Below are positions 1 to 9,015 of a DNA stretch of 64,000 bases, piece after piece. The stretch spans positions 62,001 to 126,000 of the forward strand of contig NZ_RQVE01000004.1 of NCBI RefSeq assembly GCF_003992315.1, written 5' to 3'. The position numbers were made by a program, and so were the translations under genes. Origin of the DNA: Veillonella sp. 3891. Its GTDB lineage: Bacteria > Bacillota > Negativicutes > Veillonellales > Veillonellaceae. Position 1 is the stretch's first letter; each line of letters begins with the position of its first letter. Under the pieces are notes generated by a model, which did no database searches, was not told where the DNA came from, and was given only the letters and a program-made list of their open reading frames with translations.

Positions 1-702
1 TTGCGCAAGTTTATGTTGTCCTATTTTGGTGAACAAGTGCCATGGGATCAATGCCATCATTGTAGTACTTGTGATGAACCGCGAGTGGCTGTGGATGTGA
101 CTGCCGATGCGACTGCCGTATTACAGACGATTTGGAATACAGAAGAACGATATGGTGTGACCATGATTGCGGATATCTTATGTGGGAATCGGACGGAGCG
201 TATTGAGAAGTTTCGTTTACACCGTTTATCTGTATTTGGACAATTAAATCGCTGGGCAGATAAAGATGTAAAAGGCTTTATTAAGCGTTTAATGGCGATG
301 GGCTATGTTACTTCTTCGGGAGGGCAATATCCGATTCTGTCCGTTACGGAACAGGGCCATGAAGTATTGGCTGGACGTGTAACGGTAAAAGATGTACCCA
401 TAGAAGTCGGAGAGCATCGACCATTACAAAAGCGTGGAAAGTCTAGTGTAGCTGGCGTGGCGAAAGCTACAAAAGAAAACTCTTTATTTGAGGCCTTACG
501 TGTGCATCGATTGGAACTTTCAAAAACAGAAGGGGTAAAACCATTCATGATTTTTTCAGATGCTACCTTATTGGATATGGTAGCAAAAGAACCATTGACC
601 TTAGGAGATATGGCGAATGTAAAAGGCGTAGGAGATATGAAACTACGCAAATATGGCAATGAATTTTTGAAGATCATAGCCAAGTTTAAAGGTAATATAT
701 AG
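1..702 (+). CDS. recQ: ATP-dependent DNA helicase RecQ, C-terminal part (5' end outside window)
   Basis: This is the C-terminal third of a RecQ-type 3'-5' DNA helicase, which unwinds recombination and repair intermediates in the cytoplasm. The frame is open from base 1, so the helicase core and true start lie upstream of the window. Visible parts in order are the end of the zinc-binding subdomain (YFGE followed by Cys18, Cys21 and Cys24 of this fragment), a winged-helix RQC region (about residues 35-130) and a C-terminal HRDC domain (about 160-233, with the pattern LRxxR...KGVGDMKLRKYG). The fourth zinc-ligand Cys would lie just before the window. The leftmost codon is TTG, but it is an internal Leu, not a start. 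The gene is followed by 100 bp of AT-rich spacer before thyA. Confidence 0.88.
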   Translation: MRKFMLSYFGEQVPWDQCHHCSTCDEPRVAVDVTADATAVLQTIWNTEERYGVTMIADILCGNRTERIEKFRLHRLSVFGQLNRWADKDVKGFIKRLMAMGYVTSSGGQYPILSVTEQGHEVLAGRVTVKDVPIEVGEHRPLQKRGKSSVAGVAKATKENSLFEALRVHRLELSKTEGVKPFMIFSDATLLDMVAKEPLTLGDMANVKGVGDMKLRKYGNEFLKIIAKFKGNI

Positions 703-804
703 CTATAGATACACATGTTGATAGATGTAAATATAGATATACATTTAGAGGCAGATAGTAATATAAATAGAGTTTAGAGTATTTCCACATACAAGGAGGC
801 ATAG

Positions 805-1596
805 ATGAGTTTAGCAGATACGCAATATTTACAGATTATAGAGAATATATTAGACCATGGGTATTATGCCAACAATCGTACAGGCATTGCGACCTATAAA
901 CTACCGCATCAAGTAATGCAGTTCAATTTAGCAGAAGAATTTCCAATTTTAACTACGAAATTTGTGGCTTTTAAAACGGCCATTAAAGAATTACTTTGGA
1001 TTTGGCAATTACAATCTAATGATGTGCGCCAATTACAGGCCATGAATGTGAAAGTTTGGGATGAATGGATGCGTGAAGATGGTACGATCGGTAAGGCCTA
1101 TGGGTACCAAATTGCCAAATATAAGCAGTTGGACAATTTATTGGATATGCTACAAAAGGATCCTCAAAGCCGTCGTATGATTGTGACCTTGTGGAATATT
1201 GAAGACTTGCCAGATATGGCCTTGCAACCATGTGCCTATGAAACATTATGGGATGTCACCGATGGTCGTTTAAATTGTATGCTTATCCAGCGCAGTGGGG
1301 ATATGGGATTAGGAGTGCCTTTTAATACAGCACAGTATGCAGCGTTGGTTCATATGATTGCCCAAGTATCTGGATTGCAGGCAGGACAATTTACTCATGT
1401 CATCAATAATGCTCATATTTATGAGAACCATGTAGAAGCTTTACGTACTCAATTAGAACGTAAACATGAAGCCTTAGAGGCCCCGGTGTTACGATTAAAC
1501 CCAGAGATCAAAAATTTCTATGATTTTACACCAGAAGATATCACCTTAGAAGGTTATGAGCATTTAGGGAAGCTATCTATGACAGTGGCTGTGTAA
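805..1596 (+). CDS. thyA: thymidylate synthase ThyA
   Basis: Converts dUMP to dTMP using 5,10-methylene-tetrahydrofolate, producing dihydrofolate. The 263-residue length is normal for ThyA. Recognisable features are the N-terminal [13 protein letters not shown] segment, the active-site Cys143 in [10 protein letters not shown], the [13 protein letters not shown] substrate-binding segment and [10 protein letters not shown] near the dUMP site. The usual PPCH around the catalytic Cys is QPCA here and the usual RSCD is RSGD, so it is a somewhat divergent member. The start has a strong ribosome site (aaggagg, 6 nt before ATG). folA follows after 10 bp and recycles the dihydrofolate that ThyA makes, which is a common operon pairing. 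Confidence 0.94.
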   Translation: MSLADTQYLQIIENILDHGYYANNRTGIATYKLPHQVMQFNLAEEFPILTTKFVAFKTAIKELLWIWQLQSNDVRQLQAMNVKVWDEWMREDGTIGKAYGYQIAKYKQLDNLLDMLQKDPQSRRMIVTLWNIEDLPDMALQPCAYETLWDVTDGRLNCMLIQRSGDMGLGVPFNTAQYAALVHMIAQVSGLQAGQFTHVINNAHIYENHVEALRTQLERKHEALEAPVLRLNPEIKNFYDFTPEDITLEGYEHLGKLSMTVAV

Positions 1597-1606
1597 GGAG
1601 TTTTAT

Positions 1607-2092
1607 ATGTTAGCAATGATTGTAGCAGTGGCTGCGAATGGCGTTATAGGTAAGGACAATCAGCTGATTTGGCGCATTCCAGAAGATTTAGCATATTTTA
1701 AAAAACGCACTACTGGGCATGTTATCATAATGGGACGGAAGACATTAGAATCTTTACCATTTTTGTTGCCTAATCGTGAACATTGGGTCATTACGTCGCA
1801 ATTAGATTACACAGCACCCTATGAAGGTGTAAAAGTATTTCATAGTCCAGAGGATGCGGTTCAGGCGGCGAAGGACTTAGACTTGGTGTACTGCATCGGA
1901 GGCGCTCAAGTGTATGCTAGCTTAGCGCCCTATGCAGATCGTTTGTATGTGACGGAATTACACCGAGCTTTCACAGGGGATGTGATGTTTACGGAGCATA
2001 CCAAGCCAGAATGGATAGAAGTAGAGCGTATACAAGGCGCAGGGCATGAGGAATTGTCCTATGATTTCGTAACGTATGAAAGGCGGAAATAG
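1607..2092 (+). CDS. folA: dihydrofolate reductase
   Basis: NADPH-dependent reduction of dihydrofolate to tetrahydrofolate, the target of trimethoprim. The 161-residue length is typical. The N-terminus MLAMIVAVAANGVIGKDNQLIW and the following PEDL show the substrate-binding loop, and IIMGRKTLESLP and the later YCIGGAQVYASL are the NADPH-binding segments of the family. It lies 10 bp after thyA, with aaggag in the gap, and its stop lies two bases before the chosen tex start, so thyA-folA-tex are very probably co-transcribed. Confidence 0.94.
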   Translation: MLAMIVAVAANGVIGKDNQLIWRIPEDLAYFKKRTTGHVIIMGRKTLESLPFLLPNREHWVITSQLDYTAPYEGVKVFHSPEDAVQAAKDLDLVYCIGGAQVYASLAPYADRLYVTELHRAFTGDVMFTEHTKPEWIEVERIQGAGHEELSYDFVTYERRK

Positions 2093-2093
2093 A

Positions 2094-4484
2094 ATGGAAA
2101 TACATGTAGTGATAGCCCAAGGATTAGGGGTAAAACCGCATCAAGTAGAAGCGGCTATTACTTTATTAGATGAGGGCAATACAGTACCATTTATTGCACG
2201 GTATCGAAAAGAAGTGACTGGTGAGTTAAAAGATGAACAATTACGTGAAATCGAAGAGCGTACGAAATATTTGCGCAATTTGTTGCAACGAAAAGAAGAA
2301 GTGACAAAGTCTATCGAGGAACAGGGCAAATTGACGGAAGAATTGTCCTTAGCCATTACGAAAGCTATGAAATTACAGGAGTTAGAGGACTTGTATTTAC
2401 CGTTCCGTCCGAAAAAACGAACTCGTGCTTCTATGGCGAGAGATAGAGGGTTGGAACCATTGGCACAGGCATTGTTCACAACGGCTACAGAAGAAGCGTT
2501 ATGCCAACTAGGGGCAGAGTATCTTACTGAAGAAGTGCCGACTGTGGAAGATGCCTTACAAGGAGCGATGGATATTGTGGCGGAAGAAGCCAGTGAACGA
2601 GCAGATATTCGCCAATATTTGCGTAAAGCCATGTGGGAAACAGGCCATATGAAGACAGAGCTTGTAGGCGAAGAAGAAGTAAACCAAGGATTCTTACAGT
2701 ACAATGAAGAATATAAGGAACCAATCCGCCAAGTTCCATCCCATCGTGTATTAGCGATGAATCGAGGAGAAAGCTTGGGGGCTTTAAAAGTTAGCTTTGT
2801 GGTACCGGATGAAACGTTTATCCAATATATGGTAGATACCGTACAAGGTAATACAAGGGTAGAGCATTCGTATATTGCAGAGGCTATTGCTGATGGATAT
2901 AAACGGTTATTGTACCCATCTTTAGAACGTGAAACACGAAATGCTATGACGGAACAAGCAGAAGAGCAGGCTATCAAAGTATTTGGTACGAATTTGCGCA
3001 ATTTATTGCTCCAAGCACCTTTATCTGGACATGTTATCATGGGCTTAGACCCAGGATATCGTACCGGTTGTAAAATGGCCATTATCGACAGGGAAGGTAA
3101 TGTCCTAGATTATGGCGCGTACTATCTTACAATGAGTGATAAACAAGCAGAGCGGGCCAAACAAGAATTGGCGAAGAAGATTCGTCAATATGGTGTGACC
3201 TTGATTTCTATCGGCAATGGTACTGCTTCTTATGAAACAGAGCAATTTACATCTGCCATGATTGCTGAAGAAGGCTTAGATTGTCATTATATTATCACTA
3301 ATGAAGCAGGTGCCTCCGTATACTCCGCTTCTAAGTTAGCTATTGAAGAATTGCCAGATTTAGATGTATCTATCCGTGGTGCTGTGTCGATTGCGCGCCG
3401 TGTACAAGATCCATTGGCGGAATCTGTGAAGATTGACCCAAAATCAATCGGTGTTGGTCAATACCAACATGATGTGAATCAAAAACAATTGGGTGCCACC
3501 TTAGATCAAGTGGTAGAAACTGTGGTAAACCATGTAGGAGTAGAGCTCAATACAGCATCTCCAGCGATATTAAAGCATGTGTCAGGTATTTCTAGCACCG
3601 TGGCAAATAATATTATTGCCTACCGTAAGGAACATGGTGCTTTTACTAGTCGTAAGCAATTATTGAAAGTAGCTCGTTTAGGTCCTGCGGCCTTTACACA
3701 ATGTGCTGGTTTCTTGCGCATCGGTAAAGGGGAGAACCCTTTAGATGCGACGCCAGTTCATCCAGAGTCTTATGAGATTGCCCAAGGAGTGCTAACACAA
3801 TTGGGCATGTCTCTAGAAGATTTACGAGATAAAGGGACGTTGGAAAGGGCCAAGGCGAAACTTCAAGCTGTGGATGTGGAAGAGTTGGCGAAACAGCTAG
3901 AAGCAGGTGTACCTACAGTGCGAGATATTGTAGAAGCCTTACAAAAACCTGGTCGTGACCCACGGGAAGATTTACCAGCACCGATGACTCGGAAACAAAT
4001 TATGAGTTTGGAAGATATTCAAGTCGGTACCGTGGTAAAAGGAACAGTTCATAATGTGGTGGACTTTGGTGCCTTTGTAGACTTTGGTGTGAAAATCAAT
4101 GGACTGCTGCATAAAAGCGAGTTTTGTGCCTATCATGAACATCCATCTGATGTATTAGCAGTAGGAGATATTATCGAAGTAGAGATTATTTCTGTCGATG
4201 CAAAACGGAACCGCATTGGTTTATCCATGAAACGAGAAAAACCAAAAGATCCAAACCGTCAAGGTCATAGACGCAATGGTACTGGAAACACTCGTGGAGA
4301 TACACAAACTAAGAATGGTCAGCAACAAACGGGAGAAAGACAAGAGTCTAGAAGTCCTAAAAACTCAAAAGGTAATCCTATGCGAGATAGAAACAAAGGC
4401 AATGGTGGAAAGCGTCGAGAAAAAGAACAGGATCTAGGTGCCTTATTGCAACAATGGGCTGACCGTGGAGGACGTAAACGATGA
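2094..4484 (+). CDS. tex: Tex family S1 RNA-binding transcription accessory protein
   Basis: Tex is a conserved cytoplasmic nucleic-acid-binding protein linked to transcription and stress tolerance. The 796-residue product shows the N-terminal helical Tex region (FIARYRKEVTGELKDEQLREIEER), a YqgF/RNase H-like segment (MGLDPGYRTGCKMAIID, near residue 320), helix-hairpin-helix motifs (VSGISSTVANNIIAYR) and an S1 domain (VGTVVKGTVHNVVDFGAFVDFG, about 645-715). The tail is Lys/Arg/Asn/Gly-rich and probably disordered. I chose ATG at 2094 because aaggcgg at 2079-2085 sits 8 nt before it; an in-frame ATG at 2076 would add six residues but overlap folA. The stop overlaps the lspA start as ATGA. Confidence 0.93.
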   Translation: MEIHVVIAQGLGVKPHQVEAAITLLDEGNTVPFIARYRKEVTGELKDEQLREIEERTKYLRNLLQRKEEVTKSIEEQGKLTEELSLAITKAMKLQELEDLYLPFRPKKRTRASMARDRGLEPLAQALFTTATEEALCQLGAEYLTEEVPTVEDALQGAMDIVAEEASERADIRQYLRKAMWETGHMKTELVGEEEVNQGFLQYNEEYKEPIRQVPSHRVLAMNRGESLGALKVSFVVPDETFIQYMVDTVQGNTRVEHSYIAEAIADGYKRLLYPSLERETRNAMTEQAEEQAIKVFGTNLRNLLLQAPLSGHVIMGLDPGYRTGCKMAIIDREGNVLDYGAYYLTMSDKQAERAKQELAKKIRQYGVTLISIGNGTASYETEQFTSAMIAEEGLDCHYIITNEAGASVYSASKLAIEELPDLDVSIRGAVSIARRVQDPLAESVKIDPKSIGVGQYQHDVNQKQLGATLDQVVETVVNHVGVELNTASPAILKHVSGISSTVANNIIAYRKEHGAFTSRKQLLKVARLGPAAFTQCAGFLRIGKGENPLDATPVHPESYEIAQGVLTQLGMSLEDLRDKGTLERAKAKLQAVDVEELAKQLEAGVPTVRDIVEALQKPGRDPREDLPAPMTRKQIMSLEDIQVGTVVKGTVHNVVDFGAFVDFGVKINGLLHKSEFCAYHEHPSDVLAVGDIIEVEIISVDAKRNRIGLSMKREKPKDPNRQGHRRNGTGNTRGDTQTKNGQQQTGERQESRSPKNSKGNPMRDRNKGNGGKRREKEQDLGALLQQWADRGGRKR

Positions 4485-4921
4485 TATACATCATAAGTAT
4501 CTTGACTTTCATGTTGGATCAAGTAGCAAAATGGTATGTACGCAGTCATTTTAGGCTAGGTGAATCTGTACCAGTTGTACCTGATGTTTTTCATTGGACC
4601 TATATTGTGAATCATGGAGCAGCCTTTGGTATGTTGATGCATCAACGATGGATATTATTGTTGGTAGTGGTGCTTTTGTTAGGCGCTATGTACGTAGGTC
4701 GTAAGAAATTAGCTATGGCACCGTTATATGCACGAATTGGGACAGGCACGCTCTTAGGTGGTGCCTTGGGGAATGCCTGGGATCGTTTGTACTTAGGTGG
4801 TGTGGTAGATTTCTTTGATTTCCGAGTATGGCCTATCTTTAATATTGCGGATATTGGTATTTGCATTGGTGTGCCTTTGTTGATTCTATATTTTTGGTCC
4901 TATGAAAGTCAGAAACAGTGA
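4481..4921 (+). CDS. lspA: lipoprotein signal peptidase II
   Basis: Membrane aspartyl protease that removes the signal peptide of prolipoproteins after lipidation. The product is 146 residues with four hydrophobic segments. The two catalytic Asp motifs are present: GNAWDR (Asp101) and FNIADIG (Asp124). Its start overlaps the tex stop by four bases (ATGA), indicating translational coupling. rluD follows a few bases downstream, the lspA-rluD pairing seen in many Firmicutes. Likely substrates in this window include the lipobox proteins at 9782 and 48696. Confidence 0.95.
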   Translation: MIYIISILTFMLDQVAKWYVRSHFRLGESVPVVPDVFHWTYIVNHGAAFGMLMHQRWILLLVVVLLLGAMYVGRKKLAMAPLYARIGTGTLLGGALGNAWDRLYLGGVVDFFDFRVWPIFNIADIGICIGVPLLILYFWSYESQKQ

Positions 4922-4929
4922 GGTAAATG

Positions 4930-5847
4930 ATGGAAACAAGACAATATATAGTAGAGGCTCAAGATGAGGGTACACGATTAGATGTGTACCTCACGAAAGA
5001 GCTTGGTCAGTCACGTAGCTATGTACAATCCTTAGTGAAAGAGGGTCATGTACAAGTGAATGGCAAAACAGGGAAATCGAATTTGAAGCTATCATCATCT
5101 AGCGAAATTCTTGTGACGATTCCAGAGGTGCAGGAAGTAGAGGTAGAAGCAGAGGACATTCCACTGGATATTCTATTTGAAGATTCCCATATGATTGTCA
5201 TCAATAAAGCGCGTGGTATGGTGGTACATCCAGCGGTGGGTAACCATTCGGGAACCTTGGTAAATGCACTTCTCTTTCATTGTAAAGATTTATCTGGCAT
5301 CAATGGAGAAATTCGTCCTGGCATTGTGCATCGCTTAGATAAGGATACATCGGGTGTGATGATGGCAGCAAAGCATGATGAATCCCATTTGGGTTTAGCA
5401 GAGCAAGTGAAAGAACATAGTGCTACAAGAACCTATTATGCATTAGTACAAGGAAATATTGCAGAAGAAAAAGGGACTATCAAGGCTCCTATCGGTCGTC
5501 AGCCTAAAGATCGTATGAAAATGGCGGTGGTTTTTGAAAATAGTAAAGAAGCAGTGACCCATTTCCATGTATTAGAACGCTATGGCAAACATACATTAAT
5601 AGAATGCCAATTAGAAACGGGTAGAACGCACCAAATTCGTGTACATTTAGCGTATATTGGACATCCTGTGGTGAATGATCCATTCTATGGGTTCCGGAAA
5701 ATGGACTTCCCTATTGTAGGGCAGGCTTTGCATTCTAAAACTTTATCTGTGAAACATCCTATGACAGGAGAAGCATTACACTTTGAAGCGCCATTGCCGG
5801 AAGATTTTTTGGCATGTATTGAGTATGCGAAAGAGCATAATCGATAA
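4930..5847 (+). CDS. rluD: RluD-family 23S rRNA pseudouridine synthase
   Basis: Isomerises uridines to pseudouridine in rRNA. An S4 RNA-binding domain lies at about residues 14-75 ([24 protein letters not shown]). The pseudouridine synthase domain follows, with catalytic Asp137 in the HRLDKDTSG motif and the late [22 protein letters not shown] segment. The 305-residue length fits RluD/YlyB proteins. Two adjacent ATGs occur, at 4927 and 4930. I chose 4930 because it sits 6 nt from the gtgagg ribosome site that overlaps the lspA stop. Exact rRNA targets cannot be read from sequence; the RluA/C/D split is uncertain. Confidence 0.9.
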   Translation: METRQYIVEAQDEGTRLDVYLTKELGQSRSYVQSLVKEGHVQVNGKTGKSNLKLSSSSEILVTIPEVQEVEVEAEDIPLDILFEDSHMIVINKARGMVVHPAVGNHSGTLVNALLFHCKDLSGINGEIRPGIVHRLDKDTSGVMMAAKHDESHLGLAEQVKEHSATRTYYALVQGNIAEEKGTIKAPIGRQPKDRMKMAVVFENSKEAVTHFHVLERYGKHTLIECQLETGRTHQIRVHLAYIGHPVVNDPFYGFRKMDFPIVGQALHSKTLSVKHPMTGEALHFEAPLPEDFLACIEYAKEHNR

Positions 5848-5858
5848 GGAGTGATACT

Positions 5859-6374
5859 ATGGAAGAACGTATCTTAATTGATGAAGCGGGTATGATGCGT
5901 GCCATTCGTCGTATTGGGCACGAAATTTTAGAGCGTAATAAAGGATTATCCAACGCCTTAATCATTGGCATTGAGCGCCGTGGTGTATACTTAGCAAAAC
6001 GATTACAAGCTCAAATTGAGGCCATCGAAGGGATTCAAGTCGATGTAGCAACCATGGATGTTTCTTTGTATCGAGATGATCGTGGAGAGACTGCAAAGGA
6101 AGGAGTTCCTTTCACCATGGATACGACCGGGAAAGTCGTGATTCTTGTAGATGATGTGTTGTTCACAGGTCGTACGATTCGTTCTGCTTTGAATGCCCTT
6201 ATGGATGCGGGTAGACCGAGTGCGATCCAATTAGCTGTATTAGTGGATCGAGGCCATCGAGAACTACCTATACGAGCTGACTATGTAGGGAAAAATATTC
6301 CTACGTCTCACTTGGAAACGGTGCAAGTTCGTGTGCACGAGGTGGATGGGGACGACAGTGTAGTGATTTTTTAG
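5859..6374 (+). CDS. pyrR: PyrR bifunctional pyr attenuation regulator / uracil phosphoribosyltransferase
   Basis: RNA-binding regulator that, with UMP or UTP, binds the pyr mRNA leader and promotes termination; it also has weak uracil phosphoribosyltransferase activity. The 171-residue length and the PRPP-binding loop [19 protein letters not shown] (about residues 93-111) are diagnostic. It is preceded by aaggag and sits 11 bp after rluD. Unlike the Bacillus arrangement, it is not the first gene of the pyr operon, which lies about 27 kb downstream. A matching PyrR-binding sequence is present there at 33493-33506. No PyrR site was seen upstream of pyrR itself. Confidence 0.93.
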   Translation: MEERILIDEAGMMRAIRRIGHEILERNKGLSNALIIGIERRGVYLAKRLQAQIEAIEGIQVDVATMDVSLYRDDRGETAKEGVPFTMDTTGKVVILVDDVLFTGRTIRSALNALMDAGRPSAIQLAVLVDRGHRELPIRADYVGKNIPTSHLETVQVRVHEVDGDDSVVIF

Positions 6375-6392
6375 AAAGATGAGGAACAACCA

Positions 6393-7118
6393 ATGCATGG
6401 TATGGGAACCATCCTTAATGTGGTGTTGATTATTTGTGGTAGCTTATTAGGGCTCTTTATTCGACACCGTATGAAAGATAATTTAAAAGAAACGCTCATG
6501 ATGGTGTGTGGCATCATTATCCTTTTGTTAGGTATGAGTGGCACTATGCAATATATGCTAGTTATTGTTAGCGATAGTTTGCATACAACGGGCCCCATGA
6601 TGATGATTATCTCTATGGTACTAGGGGCTATCATAGGAGAGCTTATCGACTTTGATCGTCGCATTACTGCCATTGGAGAATGGTTAAAGTTGAAAACAGG
6701 CAATAGCCGAGATCCACAATTTACGAATGCGTTTATTACGGCATCCATGACATTTACCGTAGGAGCCATGGGCGTCATTGGGTCCATTCAAGATGGTTTG
6801 ACAGGTGATTACAGTACGATGGTTGTCAAAAGTATTCTAGATGGTATTATTGTGATGGTTATGGCATCCTCCATGGGAAAAGGGGCACTATTCTCCTTCT
6901 TGCCAGTGGGGATTACGCAAGGGATCATTACGGGGTTAGCGCATTTGGCGGCACCTCTTATGACTCCAGAGGCGATCGATAATTTATCCTACGTAGGCTC
7001 TATCTTAATTTTCTGTGTAGGTATCAATGTATTGTGGCCTAATAAAATTCGAGTAGCTAACTTGTTGCCAGCTATTTTTATTGCTATGCTGTTAACATTT
7101 TTGCCGATTACACTGTAA
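6393..7118 (+). CDS. DUF554 family membrane protein (YdfK/YqgA-like)
   Basis: Integral membrane protein of 241 residues with about seven hydrophobic segments. It resembles the DUF554 family: N-terminal GTILNVVLIICGSLLGL, then GAIIGELIDFDRRI, FITASMTFTVGAMGVIGSIQDGL and LPVGITQGIITGLAHL. The molecular function of this family is not established. It starts 19 bp after pyrR with gagga 7 nt ahead of the ATG and is probably the last gene of this operon, because a terminator-like hairpin lies about 90 bp after its stop. Confidence 0.82.
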   Translation: MHGMGTILNVVLIICGSLLGLFIRHRMKDNLKETLMMVCGIIILLLGMSGTMQYMLVIVSDSLHTTGPMMMIISMVLGAIIGELIDFDRRITAIGEWLKLKTGNSRDPQFTNAFITASMTFTVGAMGVIGSIQDGLTGDYSTMVVKSILDGIIVMVMASSMGKGALFSFLPVGITQGIITGLAHLAAPLMTPEAIDNLSYVGSILIFCVGINVLWPNKIRVANLLPAIFIAMLLTFLPITL

Positions 7119-7444
7119 ACGATAAGGGGACTACGAATAGACCTTATAGCATAGAGAAAAAATGAGCGTAATATTCTATAAGGAATATTATAGATGTATT
7201 GCATGATAGAGGAAGGTTGAGTATGTGGTACTCACTTTCCTTTATTTTTTATGAAAGTGAATTGAGCCTACTTAATCTATATCTAGCATTGCTAGAGATA
7301 TCGGATTTTTTGTGATGAATTATAAAGACTCTCAGCCAGTGACTATGGTAAAATGAGTATACATCTAGATGAATGATTTATAAGATACAGTGAAATGAGT
7401 ATGAATTATATGTATACGTAGTTGATAGGGGCATAGATTAAAAG
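7119..7444 (+). other. gene-free spacer between DUF554 gene and ygbA-like gene
   Basis: No convincing gene is seen in these 326 bases on either strand. They hold an AT-rich inverted repeat (8-bp arms at 7169-7176 and 7183-7190), a terminator (7211-7250) and a possible extended -10 element (TG at 7346-7347, TAAAAT at 7349-7354) that may drive the next gene. The rest is low-GC sequence without recognised motifs. Confidence 0.6.
7211..7250 (+). terminator. intrinsic terminator after pyrR-DUF554
   Basis: An imperfect hairpin (ggaaggttgagta pairing with tactcactttcc around tgtgg) is followed by TTTATTTTTT. It fits the end of the operon running from thyA or earlier to the DUF554 gene. Confidence 0.75.
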
Positions 7445-7813
7445 ATGATAGCTGAGGTGTTAGTAGTGAATCAAGGGATACAAAAACAAAGAACTGTGGA
7501 AGATAAGCGCATGAAGGAATTAAAAACTGTGCGCAAGATGATAGAAATCTATTGCAAAGGGCAGCATGGATGTAAGTCCGGTGCTCTCTGTGAAAGCTGT
7601 GCAGAATTGATGCGCTATGCAGAAGCAAGGGTAGAGCGATGCCCGCATATGGAAGAAAAAACATTTTGTGCTATGTGCAAAACACATTGTTACGCACCGA
7701 CCTATCGGGAACGAATTAAAGAAGTCATGCGCTACAGTGGCCCTCGCATGTTATGGATACATCCAATCATGACGATACGACACATATTATTAGGGAAAGG
7801 TCTGTTAAAATAA
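7445..7813 (+). CDS. YgbA-type (nitrous-oxide-stimulated promoter family) Cys-rich protein
   Basis: A 122-residue cytoplasmic protein with eight Cys residues, most in a CxxGxxxCxxC-like cluster and a later CAMCKTHCY segment. This pattern, with a following YRERIKEVMRYSGPRM, is what I recognise from the YgbA/YgbA_NO family, linked in enteric bacteria to nitrosative stress. Metal or Fe-S binding is an inference. The start is uncertain: no strong ribosome site precedes the ATG at 7445, and a shorter form could start at ATG 7511. It is a single gene with its own candidate promoter. Confidence 0.72.
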   Translation: MIAEVLVVNQGIQKQRTVEDKRMKELKTVRKMIEIYCKGQHGCKSGALCESCAELMRYAEARVERCPHMEEKTFCAMCKTHCYAPTYRERIKEVMRYSGPRMLWIHPIMTIRHILLGKGLLK

Positions 7814-7856
7814 TTTTTCACAGAAATTAAAATGCATTAAAAATCAAGTTTAGTAC

Positions 7857-7886
7857 TTTACACTATATCGAAAATTATAGTATACT
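7857..7886 (+). promoter_or_regulatory. sigma-70-type promoter of the ABC transporter operon
   Basis: TTTACA at 7857-7862, an 18-nt spacer and TATACT at 7881-7886. The spacer ends in aaaattatag, close to the spacer of the chelatase promoter at 10839-10868, which has the same layout. A perfect 14-bp palindrome (TATAGTATACTATA, 7876-7889) overlaps the -10 box and could be an operator. Confidence 0.7.
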
Positions 7887-7898
7887 ATAGGTAGACAA

Positions 7899-7930
7899 AA
7901 GAGCGCCCACAATAGGTTGCTCTTTTTTTT
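7899..7930 (+). terminator. terminator-like hairpin in the transporter leader
   Basis: aagagc at 7899-7904 pairs with gctctt at 7919-7924, with a CC/GG pair possible inside the loop, followed by an unbroken T run (7923-7930). It lies within about 10 nt of the predicted transcription start. It could terminate a very short leader RNA (attenuation) or instead end the upstream ygbA transcript. Confidence 0.65.
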
Positions 7931-7934
7931 ACTG

Positions 7935-7967
7935 TAGGAGGCACGACATTCGTGAGGGAAACTCCTA
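7935..7967 (+). promoter_or_regulatory. hairpin sequestering the leader-peptide ribosome site
   Basis: TAGGAG (7935-7940), which contains the Shine-Dalgarno sequence, can pair with CTCCTA (7962-7967). Inside this, CACGA (7942-7946) pairs with TCGTG (7950-7954), which includes the GTG start of the short leader frame. Ribosome access would be blocked in this fold. No known riboswitch consensus was recognised. Confidence 0.5.
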
Positions 7968-8005
7968 AGCGTATATTGGGTATAGTTAAAGGGCGTATAA
8001 CATGA
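7952..8005 (+). CDS. putative 17-residue leader peptide upstream of the permease
   Basis: A short frame starting GTG and ending TGA; the stop overlaps the permease ATG as ATGA. It encodes MRETPKRILGIVKGRIT, which is basic and has no recognised domain. An aggagg ribosome site precedes it by 10 nt, while the permease itself has only a weak site (aaaggg). This fits translational coupling from leader to permease. Whether the peptide is made is unknown; the frame could be fortuitous. Confidence 0.42.
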   Translation: MRETPKRILGIVKGRIT

Positions 8006-9000
8006 AATTAAAAATTGTAGGATTATTGATCTTACTGGTCATTTCACTCGTAGTAGCCCCTCAATTTGGGGCTTCTTTTATACCGGTGTGGGATATGTAC
8101 CAGGCATTTACCAGTCCAGTGCCAACAGATGAGATGAAAATGTTGAGCACTATCGTGCAAGATATTCGGTTACCGCGGTTGTTGTATTCAGTACTGACAG
8201 GAATTGGATTATCCTTGGTAGGTGTATTGATGCAAACGGTGACACGCAATGCCTTAGCAGATCCTTATGTATTAGGGGTATCTTCAGGAGCAAGTACAGG
8301 GGCTGTCTTTGCCATTATCATGGGTGGCTTACCATTCTTGGCATCCTATAATGTGCCATTCTTTGCAGCCTTAGGAGCGGGTATTTCCATCTTGTTGGTG
8401 TTACTCTGCGTGGGACGTAGCCAAAGTCCAGTGAAATTAATTTTAATCGGCATGGGCATGACTGGTATTTTTTCATCCATTACGATGATGATCATTTATG
8501 GAGCGAAGCATGAAGCACAAGTGCGAAGTGCTATGTTCTGGTTGCTCGGTAGTTTTGCAGGTATTCAGTGGAGAGATTTACCATTAACAGCCATCATCAT
8601 TGGTTTGTTGATACTCTATATGTACATGTATAAACAGGATTTTGACGTCCTCTTATTAGGTCAACAAGAAGCGAAGCAAATGGGATTATCTGTGAAATCC
8701 TTGCAATTATCTATGGTCATCGTATCCTCTGTGGCTATTGCTACCTTAGTAGCAAAAGTAGGTGTAGTAGGATTTATGGGCCTTATTATTCCGCACTTGG
8801 CACGCATGGTTGGGGGACCTAAACATGGCCGATTACTGATTTTTGCACCACTCATTGGTAGTATTGTGATGATTTGGGCGGATGTACTTTCACGAGCTAT
8901 GTATAGCCCCGAAGAAATACCTATCGGAGTATTGACATCCTTACTAGGGGCACCGCTATTTATTTGGATTATTATGACGAGATACCGTCATCAAGGTTAG
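8002..9000 (+). CDS. FecCD/BtuC-type ABC importer permease (iron chelate, haem or corrinoid)
   Basis: Inner-membrane permease of a type II ABC importer. The 332-residue length and about ten hydrophobic segments fit FecCD/BtuC/HmuU proteins. Family motifs include RLPRLLYSVLTGIGLSLVGVLMQ, NALADPYVLGVSSGAS and the late VGFMGLIIPHLARMVGGPKHG segment that contacts the ATPase. It is followed by its ATPase and lipoprotein. The substrate cannot be read from sequence. The neighbouring CobN/HmuS-like chelatase and haem genes make haem or another metal-tetrapyrrole the leading idea, with cobalamin or ferric siderophore as alternatives. Confidence 0.88.
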   Translation: MKLKIVGLLILLVISLVVAPQFGASFIPVWDMYQAFTSPVPTDEMKMLSTIVQDIRLPRLLYSVLTGIGLSLVGVLMQTVTRNALADPYVLGVSSGASTGAVFAIIMGGLPFLASYNVPFFAALGAGISILLVLLCVGRSQSPVKLILIGMGMTGIFSSITMMIIYGAKHEAQVRSAMFWLLGSFAGIQWRDLPLTAIIIGLLILYMYMYKQDFDVLLLGQQEAKQMGLSVKSLQLSMVIVSSVAIATLVAKVGVVGFMGLIIPHLARMVGGPKHGRLLIFAPLIGSIVMIWADVLSRAMYSPEEIPIGVLTSLLGAPLFIWIIMTRYRHQG

Positions 9001-9015
9001 ACAATAGGAGGGACT

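Noticed and set aside
2141-3082. Long minus-strand open frame (313 codons) opposite tex
   Set aside because: It lies wholly inside tex, has no ribosome site and no recognisable domain; it is a mirror of the tex codon pattern.
7893-8001. Cobalamin riboswitch before the importer
   Set aside because: No B12-box or typical core was found and the leader is too short; the hairpins are reported as an unknown element.
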